From assembly GCF_003339685.1 (NCBI RefSeq), contig NZ_QPKI01000012.1, positions 1 to 64,000 on the forward strand: DNA of 64,000 bases, in the 5' to 3' direction. The position numbers and the translations under genes are program-made. The DNA is from Halomonas sp. DQ26W. Its GTDB lineage: Bacteria; Pseudomonadota; Gammaproteobacteria; Pseudomonadales; Halomonadaceae. The notes under the pieces were generated by a model. That model worked only from the letters and a program-made list of their open reading frames with translations, ran no database searches and was not told the origin of the DNA. The first letter of the stretch is position 1, and every line of letters begins with the position of its first letter. This document shows, in pieces, positions 1-8,535 of the stretch.

Positions 1-531
1 GCCTCCGCCAAGGCGCCTGACGGCGCCAGTCGCGATGGGAACCAGCGCTCCAACAGCGATTCTCTCCACCGACGCTGCCACACCGCTGTTGGAGTATCTT
101 TAGATCACGACTGGAGGCCGCAGGCCTCCCGGCGGTGTTGCCGATGTGGCGACCACCGCCAGCGTCGGCCGCCTCCGCCAAGGCGCCTGACGGCGCCAGT
201 CGCGATGGGAACCAGCGCTCCAACAGCGATTCTCTCCACCGACGCTGCCACACCGCTGTTGGAGTATCTTCAGATCACGACTGGAGGCCGCAGGCCTCCC
301 GGCGGTGTTGCCGATGCTGGCGACCACTGCCAACCTCGGCAGCCTCCGCCGAGGCGCCTACCGGCGCCAGTCGCGATGGGGACCAGCGCTCCGACAGCTG
401 CTCTCTCCACCAACGTTGCCACGCCGCTGTTGGAGTATCTTCAGATCACGACTGGAGGCCGAAGGACTCCCGGCGGTCTTGCCGACGCCAACGATCACCG
501 CCAACGCGGCGGCCTCCGCCAGGCGCCTGCT
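1..531. repeat. tandem array of about 170-bp structured repeats
   Basis: Three full units (1-170, 171-341, 342-511) and the start of a fourth (512 to about 531) lie head to tail; the array is cut by the window start. Each unit carries the same possible hairpins: GGCGCC-N4-GGCGCC, an 11-bp stem CTCCAACAGCG/CGCTGTTGGAG (49-59 with 84-94 in unit 1, 24-nt loop), and GGAGGCC-GCA-GGCCTCC. In unit 3 the long stem has an A-to-G change that leaves a G-U pair. Unit lengths of 170/171/170 are not multiples of three, so the array is not a repeated protein domain. No family name is recognised. It could be a tandem non-coding RNA, a REP-like array or a protein-binding array; the sequence does not decide. 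Confidence 0.85.
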
Positions 532-557
532 GAGTCTTATGCGTAATCAGGAAACGT

Positions 558-1634
558 TTAGATCCCGCCGAAGTCTGCCGGAAGCCCGAGAAAATTCTGG
601 ATGATGAAGAAGTGGTCCTCGAACAGTCCGTCGGGCTCCAATTCGGCCAGCGGTACCCAGCGGGCATGATCGCCGCCTTTGACCGGCTTTAGCTGGGGCA
701 ACTGCTGATCCGGCCTGAGGGCGAAATAGAAGGCTTCGGCCAGGGTGCGACCACGCCAGCTGCGGTGCGGCTCGTCGAACAGTCGCTGGCCGCGCAGGGA
801 GCCCTTCAAGACCGGCTCCGGCACCTTCAACCTGACCCTTTCGCGCAGTTCGCGCAGACAGGCGTCGAGCAGCCGCTCATGGGGGTTGATGAATCCCCCG
901 GGCAGGGCCAGCAGCCCCTTCCCGGGGGCCGCAGTGCGGCGCACCAGCAGCACATGGCCTGATTGCACCACCACGGCATTCACGGTCACGAAAACCGGCG
1001 GGTAGGGCGCCTGGGCCCATGCCTGGCGATACTGTTCCAGCAGTTGCTGCTCTTCCATGAGCAGCTGGTGGGCCTCGCCGCCGGCAAAGTGACGCAGTTC
1101 CGCACAGACCGGGGGCGGTAGGTCATGGGTCGCGCCGGTACTCAGGTAATCATCGGTAGAAGAGTGTGAGCGGAACAAGCGTTCGCGGATCTGGCTGGCC
1201 GATATACCTTCGACCAGGGGTACGCTGACTGATTCCCATTGCGGAAAGAGCGATAGATAGTAACTCGACTGGCCACGGCTTGCGCCAATCAGTCCGATGC
1301 GTGGCAATCGAGCGTTGTGGTGCCCGGCAATGTCGCGAACCTTGCGCTGGACATCGCGCACCCAGACGTCATTATTGTAGAGCGCATCCAGAAGCGGGAC
1401 GATTTCGAGCCTTGCGTTTTCCTCTACATCAAAACAACTGCGCAGCAGGTCCTGGCGTTCATCGAAACGCCAGGGATTGCGCAGAGAACGCGCTTGCCAG
1501 GCAGACCCAACGAGTACAATTACCTGTCGAGCGTGGCGTAATGCTTCATTGATGACCGCCATATGTCCCAGATGAGGGGGTTGGAAGCGGCCGATGAATA
1601 CGAGACAGTCGAAATCATGGTCGGAAGCGGACAT
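558..1634 (-). CDS. nadM: bifunctional nicotinamide-nucleotide adenylyltransferase / Nudix hydrolase (NadM-Nudix type)
   Basis: 358 aa. The N-terminal half is a nucleotidyltransferase domain with the H21-x-G-H24 motif after an IGRFQPPH start and a SASQIRERL segment near its end, as in NadM-type NMN adenylyltransferases that make NAD from NMN and ATP. The C-terminal half (from about residue 205) is a Nudix fold, matching the bifunctional NMNAT/ADP-ribose pyrophosphatase architecture of cyanobacteria and Francisella. The Nudix box (247-269) is degenerate: RELRERVRL replaces REUxEExGU, so the last catalytic Glu is Arg266 and the Gly is Arg268. ATG at 1634 is chosen because upstream codons lack family similarity. 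It is divergent from the YihY gene. The transferase role is well supported; pyrophosphatase activity is doubtful. Confidence 0.88.
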   Translation of the reverse strand: MSASDHDFDCLVFIGRFQPPHLGHMAVINEALRHARQVIVLVGSAWQARSLRNPWRFDERQDLLRSCFDVEENARLEIVPLLDALYNNDVWVRDVQRKVRDIAGHHNARLPRIGLIGASRGQSSYYLSLFPQWESVSVPLVEGISASQIRERLFRSHSSTDDYLSTGATHDLPPPVCAELRHFAGGEAHQLLMEEQQLLEQYRQAWAQAPYPPVFVTVNAVVVQSGHVLLVRRTAAPGKGLLALPGGFINPHERLLDACLRELRERVRLKVPEPVLKGSLRGQRLFDEPHRSWRGRTLAEAFYFALRPDQQLPQLKPVKGGDHARWVPLAELEPDGLFEDHFFIIQNFLGLPADFGGI

Positions 1635-1760
1635 TGGCGAAACCTTCGCTGGCGGCTCGGGGCCGCCTATTATGGAGGTCGTCAGGCAGGGCTGCAATGA
1701 AGCACCGATAGTGAAATATGCAGGGCCGTTCTGGAGTTGCCGAGATGACAAGGAGGTGAG

Positions 1761-2666
1761 GTGCAGATCAATATCGTGACGTTCTGGTGGCGTGTGATGC
1801 ACGATGCCGTACAACTCTGGCTGCAGCGCAATGCCTTCAGCTATGCCGGCTCACTAGCCTTCTACACGCTGTTTTCGTTGGCGCCGACGATCATCATCGC
1901 GGTGACAGTCATTGGGGTGGTGTTTGGCGAGGAGGCGGCCCAGGGGCAGATTGTCGCACAGCTGGAAGGGGTCCTGGGAGAGGAGGCAGCCAAGGCCGTC
2001 GAACAGGCCGTCGTGGCGTCGAGAATCGAGGAAAGCGGCCTGATGCCGACGCTGCTTGGGTTCGGTGCACTAATAGTGGGTGCCACTACCGTATTCGCCC
2101 AGATGCAGTTTTCCCTCAATACCATGTGGGGTGTGACCGCCAAGCCAGGCCGCAACGGCTTGCTACTTTTCCTACAGAAACGCTTGATGTCACTTGCCGT
2201 CGTGCTTGCCATCGGCTTTATTCTGCTGGTCTCGCTGGTATTCGGCGTGATGATTCGCGCTCTGCTCCTTGCCGGCGATGACCTGGTGCCCTTCGTCGGG
2301 CTCTTGACCACGGCGGTGGAATTCGTGGTGTCACTGGTGGTCATTACTGCGCTATTCGCCACGATCTTCAAGGTGCTGCCTGATGTGACGCTGGGCTGGA
2401 AGGATGTCTTGCTGGGGGCGCTGGTCACGGCGTTGCTGTTTGCCATCGGGCGAAGTGTCATCGCCGCCTATCTTGCCTACACCGCAACCGCTTCCACCTA
2501 TGGTGCCGCCGGTTCGGTGGTCATGATCCTGCTCTGGGTCTATTACAGCTCGCTGATCCTGCTGTTTGGCGCCGCCTTCATCCGCAGCTATCTGCTGGCC
2601 CAGGGCCGGGAGATCATTCCACGAAATAACGCGGTACTGGTGAGGCGAGAGCTGCTGGAAAGCTGA
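1761..2666 (+). CDS. YihY/BrkB family inner-membrane protein
   Basis: 301 aa polytopic membrane protein of the YihY/virulence factor BrkB family, with an N-terminal FSYAGSLAFYTLFSLAP signature, about six hydrophobic segments and the family segment YGAAGSVVMILLWVYYSS near residue 250. Families of this type were once annotated as ribonuclease BN in error; the real function is unknown, with transport or envelope roles suggested. The start is GTG at 1761, preceded by a near-perfect Shine-Dalgarno AAGGAGGT at 1750-1757; the next in-frame ATG (1797) has no such site. It is divergent from nadM with a 126-bp spacer and stands alone. Confidence 0.85.
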   Translation: MQINIVTFWWRVMHDAVQLWLQRNAFSYAGSLAFYTLFSLAPTIIIAVTVIGVVFGEEAAQGQIVAQLEGVLGEEAAKAVEQAVVASRIEESGLMPTLLGFGALIVGATTVFAQMQFSLNTMWGVTAKPGRNGLLLFLQKRLMSLAVVLAIGFILLVSLVFGVMIRALLLAGDDLVPFVGLLTTAVEFVVSLVVITALFATIFKVLPDVTLGWKDVLLGALVTALLFAIGRSVIAAYLAYTATASTYGAAGSVVMILLWVYYSSLILLFGAAFIRSYLLAQGREIIPRNNAVLVRRELLES

Positions 2667-2888
2667 GTCGGGCGGCCTGTGCCGCGCGACGCATGGCAGG
2701 GCCAGGCCTATGACAGAAGCCGCTCACGGGCGAGTTCGTTGGCAATGCCTTCCGGGCTGATGCAGCTTGTTGCGGACGCAGGTTCCAGGTCGCGGGATTT
2801 CGGGTGACTGGCATGACGCAGACCTACTGGTCGTCCGGTGTCCGGGATGGTAGAACAAGGCAACGATATCTTGCAGAGAGGTGGTGCC
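2667..2888. other. 222-bp intergenic region, no supported gene
   Basis: Between the YihY gene and acylphosphatase. A short open frame on the minus strand (2708-2896) ends in a peptide-like tail (GIANELARERLLS), but it overlaps the acylphosphatase start and has no recognisable family, so I do not call it. Nothing else is visible beyond the acylphosphatase ribosome-binding site AGAGAGG just before 2889. Confidence 0.4.
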
Positions 2889-3161
2889 ATGAGCAAACGT
2901 TGCGTAAAGGCCCTGGTGGCTGGAAAGGTTCAAGGCGTCTGGTACCGCAAGGCCGTGCAGGATCAGGCCTTGCAGCACGGGGTCACCGGCTATGCGAGGA
3001 ATCTTCACGATGGCCAGGTAGAGGTCATGCTTTGTGGTGACGGAGATGCAGTCAACAAGGTGGCAACCTGGCTCTGGCAAGGCCCACCGAATGCCCGGGT
3101 CACCCATGTGGAGTTCGAGTCGCTCGAGCCCCAGGACCCGGACAATTTCGTCACACTCTAG
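2889..3161 (+). CDS. acyP: acylphosphatase
   Basis: 90 aa, the usual length of the family. It hydrolyses carboxyl-phosphate bonds of acyl phosphates in the cytoplasm. The signature GKVQGVWYRKAVQDQA (from about residue 11) carries the phosphate-binding loop and catalytic Arg; GYARNLHDGQVEVMLCGD supplies the catalytic Asn (Asn in ARNL). The ATG at 2889 follows a purine-rich AGAGAGGTGG site; an in-frame upstream ATG at 2838 would add a non-conserved 17-residue tail. The TAG stop overlaps the first copy of a 15-bp tandem repeat. Confidence 0.93.
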   Translation: MSKRCVKALVAGKVQGVWYRKAVQDQALQHGVTGYARNLHDGQVEVMLCGDGDAVNKVATWLWQGPPNARVTHVEFESLEPQDPDNFVTL

Positions 3162-3219
3162 TCATTTCAAAACGAGTCATTTCAAAACGAGCCATTTCAA
3201 AACGAGCCATTTCAAAACG
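3160..3219. repeat. four tandem copies of a 15-bp repeat
   Basis: The unit AGTCATTTCAAAACG (copies 3160-3174, 3175-3189) continues as AGCCATTTCAAAACG (3190-3204, 3205-3219), followed by a decayed fifth copy beginning AGCCAGTTC. It starts inside the acylphosphatase stop codon and ends 26 bp before the end of the convergent nucleoside hydrolase gene. The 15-bp period is that of replication slippage minisatellites. It is not a terminator-like hairpin. Confidence 0.95.
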
Positions 3220-3245
3220 AGCCAGTTCAGCGCCAACCAGGCCAG

Positions 3246-4190
3246 TCAGGCCAGCGTGGCGGCAATCCATTTCACCACGGCATCGCCGTCCGTCTCCAGG
3301 CAGACCTCGACCAGGGGCGTCTGAGCCCAGCGCTCCTGGATGAAGCCGCGGCCTTCGGGGGCGAAGACAGTCTGACCCTCGGCGATACCTTCGGTCACCA
3401 CCGCCAGGTGCCCCGGTGCGGTGGTGAACAGCTCCGGGCGCAGCAGCCAGGCCAGCGCACAGCTGTCGTGGGGGCAGCAGCCGTCGATGCCGAGAAATTC
3501 CCGGTAGAAGTCCCGGTAGAAGTCATAGCTGCCCGCCAGCACCTTGCCCAGTTCGCCCTGGCCCGCCTCGATGCGCCGCATGTGCTCTTGGGTGAGTACG
3601 CAGCGATGCGTCACATCGAGCCCCACCAGGGTCAGCGGCCAGCCGGCGGTTAGCACACGCTGCGCCGCATGGGGGTCGTTGAACATGTTGGCTTCCGCGA
3701 CGGGCGTGACATTGCCGCCCTCGCGGATCGAGCCGCCCATGATCACCACCTGCTTGACCTTGTCGATGAGGGTCGGATCGAGCTGCAGTGCCGCGGCAAG
3801 GTTTCCCACCGGCCCCACCGCGACCAGGGTCACCTCGCCGGGGCGGGCACTCACCGTGTCGACGATGAACTGGGCTGCACTACGCGGGTCCTTGTTGCCC
3901 TTTACCTCAGGCAGCTCGATGTCGCCCAGTCCATTGGCGCCATGAATGTGTGCCGGTGCCGGGTGGCGTGTCTTGACCATGGGTCCGGCGGCCCCCTGGG
4001 CAACAGGTACATCCCCGCGCCCGGCCAGTTCGCTCAGCAGCAGGGCGTTGTGGGTGGCAGTTTCCACGTCCACGTTGCCGTAGGTGGTGGTCAGGCCGAG
4101 CAGCTCGATCTCGGGGTGGCGCAGGGCAATGGCGATGGCTTGGGCGTCATCGACCCCCGGGTCGGTATCGAAAATGATGAAATGTGACAC
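3246..4190 (-). CDS. inosine-uridine preferring nucleoside hydrolase
   Basis: 314 aa. It cleaves N-glycosidic bonds of nucleosides to base and ribose. The N-terminal DTDPGVDDAQAIAIAL is the calcium/ribose-binding Asp cluster of the family; VVIMGGSIREGGNVTPVAE and the NMFNDPHAAQ segment (Asn/Asp ribose contacts) follow, with a C-terminal DSCAL Asp that completes the metal site. Start GTG at 4190 is chosen because AAGGAG lies at 4196-4201 with 5-nt spacing. Last gene of a three-gene minus-strand operon with a ribokinase-like kinase and a 2-hydroxyacid dehydrogenase, which points to salvage of nucleoside ribose. Whether it prefers pyrimidine or purine nucleosides (RihA/B/C) cannot be read off. 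Confidence 0.93.
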   Translation of the reverse strand: MSHFIIFDTDPGVDDAQAIAIALRHPEIELLGLTTTYGNVDVETATHNALLLSELAGRGDVPVAQGAAGPMVKTRHPAPAHIHGANGLGDIELPEVKGNKDPRSAAQFIVDTVSARPGEVTLVAVGPVGNLAAALQLDPTLIDKVKQVVIMGGSIREGGNVTPVAEANMFNDPHAAQRVLTAGWPLTLVGLDVTHRCVLTQEHMRRIEAGQGELGKVLAGSYDFYRDFYREFLGIDGCCPHDSCALAWLLRPELFTTAPGHLAVVTEGIAEGQTVFAPEGRGFIQERWAQTPLVEVCLETDGDAVVKWIAATLA

Positions 4191-4233
4191 ATGGACTCCT
4201 TCCACGAAGTAAAATGAGTGCAACAGGCAGCTT

Positions 4234-5148
4234 TCAGGAAGAGGGGGCCTCCCGGAACTGGCTCAGCGCATGATCGACGTCAGTCCGCCGGGGAATACTT
4301 TCGGCAGCGCCCAGTTGCTGGACGCAAAGTGCTGCAGCATGAGCGGCGAGTTCCAGGCAGCCGGCCACGGTGCTGCCTTCCTGATGCGCTGCCATGAAAT
4401 AGCCGATGAAGGTATCGCCGGCGGCCGTAGTGTCTACCGGCTTGACCGGCAGGGCGGGCTGATAGCACTGCTCTTTTCCCGACTGATACCAGGCGCCAGC
4501 GCCACCGAGCGTGAGCACCGTGCTGGTATCGGGCAAGCGTTGGCGTAGGCCCGCCAGCAGGGTCTGGGCATCGGAAGACTCCGGTAGGCCAACCAGGCCC
4601 GCGGCCTCGACGCGGTTGACGAATAGCAGTTGGCAGGCTTCCAGCGACAGCTCGGCCACGTCCTCGGTCATGGGCGCCGGATTGAAGGCGATGTTCAACC
4701 CCTGCTCCCGTGCGCGCACGAATAGCTCCGGCAACGCATTGCATTCGTTCTGTGCCAGCAACCACTCTCCAGGCCGGGCCGATGCCGCCAGAGTGTCGAG
4801 TTCCGCCGCCGCAAAGCCGTGATTGGCGCCGTGAAACAGGATGATGGCATTTTCGCCACCATCATCCACCTGGATGATAGCGTGGCCGCTGGGTTCATCG
4901 ACCAGTGAGATATGGGCCACGTCGACCCCGGCATCGGCCAGACGGTCCCGCGCCCAGGCATCCTGTCGCCCCAGTCGCCCCCAGTGGCTGACTTGCCCTC
5001 CGGCAAGCGCCATGGCCAGGGACTGATTGGCTCCCTTGCCGCCGAGTCCTACCTGGTAAGCCCCGCTGGCAAGCGTCTCGCCGGGGTGCACCAGGTGTGG
5101 GACGCGATAGACATGGTCGAGATTGATCGATCCGACGTTGTGCAGCAT
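4234..5148 (-). CDS. rbsK: ribokinase-like PfkB family sugar kinase
   Basis: 304 aa PfkB-family kinase. The N-terminal GSINLDHVYRVPHLVHPGET and GGKGANQSLAMALAGG are the ribokinase sugar-binding and PfkB signature 1 regions; DTTAAGDTFIGYFMA (about residues 245-259) is signature 2 with the catalytic Asp in the anion-hole GAGD-like loop. It probably phosphorylates ribose released by the downstream nucleoside hydrolase. It starts 13 nt after the stop of the dehydrogenase gene, so the two are likely co-transcribed. Closely related PfkB kinases use other furanoses, so the exact substrate is inferred from context. Confidence 0.88.
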   Translation of the reverse strand: MLHNVGSINLDHVYRVPHLVHPGETLASGAYQVGLGGKGANQSLAMALAGGQVSHWGRLGRQDAWARDRLADAGVDVAHISLVDEPSGHAIIQVDDGGENAIILFHGANHGFAAAELDTLAASARPGEWLLAQNECNALPELFVRAREQGLNIAFNPAPMTEDVAELSLEACQLLFVNRVEAAGLVGLPESSDAQTLLAGLRQRLPDTSTVLTLGGAGAWYQSGKEQCYQPALPVKPVDTTAAGDTFIGYFMAAHQEGSTVAGCLELAAHAAALCVQQLGAAESIPRRTDVDHALSQFREAPSS

Positions 5149-5161
5149 GGCGCCCTCTCTT

Positions 5162-6097
5162 TCAGTTCGCTTGAACCTGACGCAGATTCTCCGCGGTCAG
5201 CGTCACGATGCGCTGGCGCGCCTCCGGCGTGATCCAGGCACTGTGCGGCGTGACGATCAGGTTGAGCGACTCCTCCAGGGCATCGAGCAGGGGATGCCCA
5301 TCCCGGGGTGGTTCCACCGGCAGCACGTCGACGCCTAGCCCGCCCAGCTGCCCTTCGCGCAGCGCATCGAGCGCCGCCTGTTCGTCGATGATGCCACCCC
5401 GTGCGCAGTTGACCAGCAGTGCTCCCGGCTTGAGGGCGGCCAGCAGGCTGGCGTCGAACAGGTGTCGGGTTGCATCACTCAGGGGGCAGTGAAGGGTGAC
5501 GACGTCCGCCTCGGGCGCAAGTCTGGCCAGCGTGGGGCGGCGATCATTGGCTTCATTGCCAGGCCTGGCGGCGAAGCTGACACGCATGCCGAAGGCCTCC
5601 GCCAGGGTGGCGACACGGCTACCCAGTTCGCCCTGACCCACGACAACCAGGTGCTTGCCCTCGAGCTGAAGCGTACGGTGATCCATAAGGCAGAAGAAGG
5701 GGCTGACATTCCAGCGTCCGGCCGCCACGTCACGCTGATAGAGCGGCAGGCGATTGGCCAGGGCCAGGATCAGCATCAGCGTATGCTGAGCCACGCTGGC
5801 GGTGCCGTAGGCGGTGACATTGCGCACGTCGATACCCAGGCGCTCGGCGGCCGGCATGTCGATATTGTTCATGCCGGTGGCCAGCACGCAGATCGATCGA
5901 AGCGAGGGCAGGGCATCCAGGTTGGCTCCATCCAGCACTACCTTGTTGACGATGGCCACGTCAGTGCCTTCGAGGCGCTCCCAAACCTGTTCAGGGGCGG
6001 TGTGTTCATGCACATCAAGCTCATCGACCCGTTCGCGGATCGGTGACAGGTCAATATCGGCGCCAAGGCTGGCAGCATCCAGTATCACGGCTTTCAT
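5162..6097 (-). CDS. D-2-hydroxyacid dehydrogenase (NAD-binding)
   Basis: 311 aa D-isomer-specific 2-hydroxyacid dehydrogenase. The NAD-binding VVVGQGELGSRVA loop (GxGxxG), the catalytic Arg in LVNCARGGIIDE, the Glu in DVLPVEPP and the catalytic His in VTPHSAW are all present. The family reduces glyoxylate, hydroxypyruvate or other 2-ketoacids, or runs in reverse. ATG at 6097 is preceded by GAGGAA; an in-frame upstream extension is not conserved. It is the first gene of the minus-strand operon with the kinase and nucleoside hydrolase. Its role in nucleoside salvage is unclear; the substrate is not predictable from sequence. Confidence 0.88.
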   Translation of the reverse strand: MKAVILDAASLGADIDLSPIRERVDELDVHEHTAPEQVWERLEGTDVAIVNKVVLDGANLDALPSLRSICVLATGMNNIDMPAAERLGIDVRNVTAYGTASVAQHTLMLILALANRLPLYQRDVAAGRWNVSPFFCLMDHRTLQLEGKHLVVVGQGELGSRVATLAEAFGMRVSFAARPGNEANDRRPTLARLAPEADVVTLHCPLSDATRHLFDASLLAALKPGALLVNCARGGIIDEQAALDALREGQLGGLGVDVLPVEPPRDGHPLLDALEESLNLIVTPHSAWITPEARQRIVTLTAENLRQVQAN

Positions 6098-6279
6098 GCA
6101 GAATTCCTCTTGTGAGTCCGCCTTTTTTGGTCCGCCTTTTGGGACCACCGTGCCAAGGCTGGGACATGCCTGGCCAGGCACGCTATAATGTTCGGCTTTC
6201 ACGGCAGCCTTGGAAAGTCCCTCGTACGACCCAATATTGCCGGAGGTTGCGCGCTGTCGAATCAGGAGTGAATTGAACC

Positions 6280-6570
6280 ATGCCCATCTATGAATATCAG
6301 TGCAAGGCCTGCGGCCATCGTCTGGAAAAGCTGCAGAAGATCAGTGCCGCCCCCCTGACCGATTGTCCCGCCTGCGAGGCGCCTGTGCTCAATCGCCTGG
6401 TTTCCGCCGCGGGCTTCCGGCTAGCCGGTGGTGGCTGGTACGAGACCGACTTCAAGTCCGGCAGCAAGAAGAACATCGCCGGTGACAGCGCCAGCACAGG
6501 CAGTGACGTCAAGCCTCCAGCCAAGGGCGGTGATACCAAGCCACCGGCCAAGGACGGCGCCGCGGCCTGA
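6280..6570 (+). CDS. FmdB family zinc-ribbon protein
   Basis: 96 aa. The N-terminal 45 residues match the FmdB regulatory-protein family: MPIYEYQCKACGH with a first CxxC (residues 8-11) and a second pair in DCPACEAP, forming a zinc ribbon. The tail is low-complexity (Lys/Pro/Ala, two PPAK motifs) and probably disordered. An FmdB gene directly before aspS is a common arrangement in gammaproteobacteria. The function is unknown despite the family name taken from methylotroph formamidase regulation. An AGGAG lies upstream but with a long spacer (about 12 nt). Confidence 0.85.
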   Translation: MPIYEYQCKACGHRLEKLQKISAAPLTDCPACEAPVLNRLVSAAGFRLAGGGWYETDFKSGSKKNIAGDSASTGSDVKPPAKGGDTKPPAKDGAAA

Positions 6571-6624
6571 GCCCGTGCTCATTGCGAACAACCCTTTCGA
6601 TAACGCTAGAGAACAGGATACGAC

Positions 6625-8412
6625 ATGCGCAGCCATTATTGCGGCCAGCTGAACGAAACCCTGGTGGACCAGACGGTCAGCCTGTGCGGCTGGGTACACC
6701 GCCGCCGTGACCACGGGGGTGTCATCTTCCTCGACCTGCGCGATCGCGATGGCATTGCTCAGGTCGTGGTCGACCCCGATACCGCTGAGGCCTTCGCCAC
6801 TGCCGACCGGGCGCGTAGCGAGTATGTCCTGAGGATTTCCGGCCGTGTCAGGCTGCGTCCCGAGGGCACCCAGAACCCCAAGATGCCCACCGGGATGATC
6901 GAGGTTCTGGCCAAGGAAGTCGAGGTTCTCAATATTGCCGCCACGCCGCCGTTCCAGCTCGACGAGCATGGCCGGGTGGGTGAGGAGGTGCGTCTCAAGC
7001 ATCGCTACATCGACCTGCGCCGCCCGGAGATGATCGAGAAGCTGCGCCTGCGCTCACGGATTTCCCATAACGTGCGTGCCTTCCTTGAAGGACAGGGCTT
7101 TCTTGATATCGAGACACCGGTCCTGACTCGTGCCACCCCCGAGGGTGCTCGCGACTACCTGGTGCCCAGCCGGACCCATCCCGGCAGTTTCTTTGCGCTG
7201 CCGCAGTCGCCGCAGCTTTTCAAGCAGCTGCTAATGGTGGCGGGCTTCGATCGCTACTATCAGATCGCCAAGTGTTTCCGCGACGAGGACCTGCGCGCCG
7301 ACCGCCAGCCAGAATTCACCCAGATCGACCTCGAGGCGTCCTTCGTCAGCGAGGACGACATCATGGGCATCACTGAGGCGATGATTCGCCAGCTGTTTCA
7401 GGAAGTGCTGGACGTCGAGCTGCCCGAATTTCCCCGCATGACATGGGCCGACGCCATGCACCGCTTCGGCTCCGATAAGCCGGACATGCGCATCCCGCTG
7501 ATGCTGGTCGACGTCGACGACCTGATGCAGCAGGTGGATTTCCAGGTCTTCTCCGGCCCCGCCAGCGCCGAGGACGGCCGCGTGGCCGCACTCAAGGTGC
7601 CAGGCGGCGGTGGCATGTCACGCAAGGTAATTGACGAGTACACCAAATTCGTCGGGATCTACGGCGCCAAGGGACTCGCCTGGATCAAGGTCAACGACCG
7701 CGCCAAAGGCATCGAAGGTCTGCAGTCTCCCATCGTCAAGTTCATGGAGAACGTAATCGAGGAACTGCTGGAGCGTGTCGGCGCAGAAGATGGCGATATC
7801 ATCTTCTTCGGCGCCGACAAGGCCCGTATCGTCAACGAGGCGCTCGGTGCGCTGCGCGTCAAACTGGGCGAAGACCTCAACCTCTATACCCAGCCCTGGG
7901 CGCCGCTGTGGGTGGTCGACTTCCCCATGTTCGAAGCCGACGACAATGGCCGCCTGAGCCCGCTGCATCATCCGTTCACGTCACCCTCGTGTAGCCCCGA
8001 GGAACTCAAGGCGAACCCGGCCGGTGCCCTGTCGCGGGCCTATGACATGGTTCTCAACGGCACCGAGCTGGGTGGCGGCTCGATCCGTATCCACGACCAG
8101 GCCATGCAGAGTACCGTGTTCGAGATTCTCGGCATCGGCGAAGAGGAAGCCCGCGAGAAATTCGGCTTCTTGCTCGATGCCCTGCATTACGGGGCACCAC
8201 CCCACGGCGGTCTCGCCTTCGGTCTCGACCGGTTGGTGATGCTGATGGCCGGGGCGCGCACCATCCGTGAAGTGATTGCGTTCCCCAAGACGCAGAGTGC
8301 CGGCTGCCTGTTGACCGATGCCCCGGGCGAGGTGACTGCCGACCAGCTCAAGGATCTCAACATTCGCCTGCGCCAGAAGGCCAAGACCGAGACCGAGACC
8401 AGCAGCGAGTAA
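6625..8412 (+). CDS. aspS: aspartyl-tRNA synthetase
   Basis: 595 aa, the bacterial-type length. It charges tRNA-Asp. The N-terminal OB-fold anticodon-binding domain begins [16 protein letters not shown]; class II motif 2 reads [19 protein letters not shown] and motif 3 [15 protein letters not shown]. The bacterial GAD insert lies in the middle (about 310-410). Many proteobacteria have a non-discriminating enzyme that also charges tRNA-Asn; that cannot be settled here. Start ATG at 6625 follows ACAGGATA. A perfect inverted repeat at 8437-8460 follows the stop. Confidence 0.98.
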   Translation: MRSHYCGQLNETLVDQTVSLCGWVHRRRDHGGVIFLDLRDRDGIAQVVVDPDTAEAFATADRARSEYVLRISGRVRLRPEGTQNPKMPTGMIEVLAKEVEVLNIAATPPFQLDEHGRVGEEVRLKHRYIDLRRPEMIEKLRLRSRISHNVRAFLEGQGFLDIETPVLTRATPEGARDYLVPSRTHPGSFFALPQSPQLFKQLLMVAGFDRYYQIAKCFRDEDLRADRQPEFTQIDLEASFVSEDDIMGITEAMIRQLFQEVLDVELPEFPRMTWADAMHRFGSDKPDMRIPLMLVDVDDLMQQVDFQVFSGPASAEDGRVAALKVPGGGGMSRKVIDEYTKFVGIYGAKGLAWIKVNDRAKGIEGLQSPIVKFMENVIEELLERVGAEDGDIIFFGADKARIVNEALGALRVKLGEDLNLYTQPWAPLWVVDFPMFEADDNGRLSPLHHPFTSPSCSPEELKANPAGALSRAYDMVLNGTELGGGSIRIHDQAMQSTVFEILGIGEEEAREKFGFLLDALHYGAPPHGGLAFGLDRLVMLMAGARTIREVIAFPKTQSAGCLLTDAPGEVTADQLKDLNIRLRQKAKTETETSSE

Positions 8413-8436
8413 GACGAGACGCGTTGCCACCCAGTT

Positions 8437-8460
8437 CACCGGCGCCTCATGGCGCCGGTG
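8437..8460. terminator. perfect hairpin after aspS
   Basis: CACCGGCGCC and GGCGCCGGTG form a perfect 10-bp stem with the 4-nt loop TCAT, 24 bp after the aspS stop. There is no U-run, so it may be a weak terminator or an RNA-stabilising hairpin between aspS and ruvC. Confidence 0.6.
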
Positions 8461-8535
8461 TCATATGAGGAGAGACGGCATGGCCGGGTACAGCAATAGG
8501 GCCAGCAGCAGCCAGACGGCTCCGGGACGTTGCAC

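Noticed and set aside
135-533. Repetitive Arg/Ser/Ala-rich open frame in the repeat array
   Set aside because: Units of 170/171 bp change the reading phase between copies, there is no ribosome-binding site, and the composition is that of a GC-rich non-coding repeat.
2708-2896. Small minus-strand gene before acylphosphatase
   Set aside because: It overlaps the acylphosphatase ribosome-binding site and start, has no recognised family and no good ribosome-binding site.
3160-3219. CRISPR array
   Set aside because: The 15-bp units are contiguous with no spacers and no cas genes are near.
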